The notes beneath the pieces were generated by a model. That model was not told where the DNA came from. It saw nothing but the letters and a program-made list of their open reading frames with translations, and did no database searches. This document shows positions 5,424-5,632 of a stretch of DNA of 5,632 nt, piece by piece; the first letter of the stretch is position 1, and each line of letters starts with the position of its first letter. Source of the DNA: CAZHSN01 sp964535125 (lineage in GTDB: Bacteria; Armatimonadota; HRBIN16); assembly GCA_964535125.1 (NCBI GenBank), contig CAZHSN010000213.1, positions 1 to 5,632 on the forward strand, read 5' to 3'. Both the position numbers and the translations under genes were made by a program.

Positions 5424-5632
5424 ATGGAATACCATGTGGTCGCCATGCAGCCGTCAGATTATGACGACGTGGCGGCGTTGTGGCAACGTACCGATGAACT
5501 GCGTATCAATCTGGAGTTCGATAACTTGGAGCGCGTGACGCGATATCTACAGCGCAATCCCGGATTGTCATCGATAGCGCGCATTGACGGCGTACTCATC
5601 GGCGCGCTGATGTGCGGTCACGACGGACGCCG
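5424..5632 (+). CDS. GNAT-family N-acetyltransferase, N-terminal part (runs off right edge)
   Basis: This frame is open from an ATG at 5424 to the window edge, giving 69 complete codons with no stop, so it is truncated by the window. The ATG has an excellent GGAGG at 5413-5417, 6 nt upstream. The N-terminus reads VVAMQPSDYDDVAALWQRT, the usual beta1-alpha1 opening of a GNAT fold. ERVTRYLQRNPGLSS (36-50), IARIDGVLIGALMCGHDGR (51-69) and a closing CG then resemble beta2 to beta4 of the family. In this branch the acetyl-CoA-binding loop (R/Q-x-x-G-x-G/A) normally comes later and lies outside the window, so the catalytic part cannot be checked. GNAT enzymes move an acetyl group from acetyl-CoA to an amine; the substrate is unknown. 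It is divergent from the Acg-like gene. Confidence 0.82.
   Translation, partial: MEYHVVAMQPSDYDDVAALWQRTDELRINLEFDNLERVTRYLQRNPGLSSIARIDGVLIGALMCGHDGR

Noticed and set aside
5237..5464. A plus-strand frame of 75 codons crossing the Acg/GNAT divergent region
   Set aside because: It overlaps the start of both genes in the wrong frame, would read through the stem-loop and the GNAT ribosome site, and has no recognisable product.
1..5632. Mobile elements, CRISPR arrays, tRNA or rRNA genes, toxin-antitoxin pairs
   Set aside because: No transposase or integrase motifs, regularly spaced repeats, terminal inverted repeats with target duplications, or tRNA-like folds were recognised on either strand.

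Overview
The window looks like chromosomal DNA of a Gram-negative bacterium. It encodes a TolC-type outer-membrane protein and a periplasmic LTxxQ (Spy/CpxP-like) protein, it is fairly GC-rich by eye, the genes are tightly packed, and most starts have purine-rich Shine-Dalgarno sites. The sequence alone does not let me name a genus. No RNA genes, insertion sequences, CRISPR arrays or phage genes were seen, and no gene-free stretch exceeds about 190 bp.

Layout, left to right. (1) On the minus strand, reading out of the left edge, lies the N-terminal 259 residues of a TolC-family efflux protein (1-777). (2) Upstream of it on the same strand is a small secreted Spy/CpxP-like protein (857-1426). 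A strong 11-bp hairpin sits in the 79-bp gap between the two. (3) A 190-bp divergent intergenic region (1427-1616) carries a candidate extended -10 promoter and inverted and direct repeats. (4) On the plus strand is a compact operon: an OmpR-family response regulator (1617-2300), a membrane sensor histidine kinase (2278-3516, overlapping by 23 bp) and a membrane-anchored uncharacterised protein (3513-4331, ATGA overlap). (5) Converging on this operon with no spacer is an Acg-family nitroreductase-like flavoprotein on the minus strand (4332-5327). (6) Divergent from it is the start of a GNAT acetyltransferase (5424 to the right edge), preceded by a long imperfect stem-loop.

How the genes may work together. 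A two-component system divergent from an LTxxQ periplasmic protein has the same arrangement as cpxRA/cpxP in enterobacteria, and Spy is a known target of the related BaeSR and Cpx systems. The natural inference is an envelope-stress or efflux-control module: the kinase senses a periplasmic signal, and the regulator acts on the divergent spy-like/tolC transcription unit and on its own operon. The third operon gene would be an accessory membrane protein of unknown function. The Acg-type flavoprotein and the GNAT enzyme look like an independent divergent pair.

The main points for a second look are the untested partner protein translationally coupled to the kinase, the proline-rich short sensor loop of the kinase, and the RNA hairpins before tolC and before the GNAT gene.
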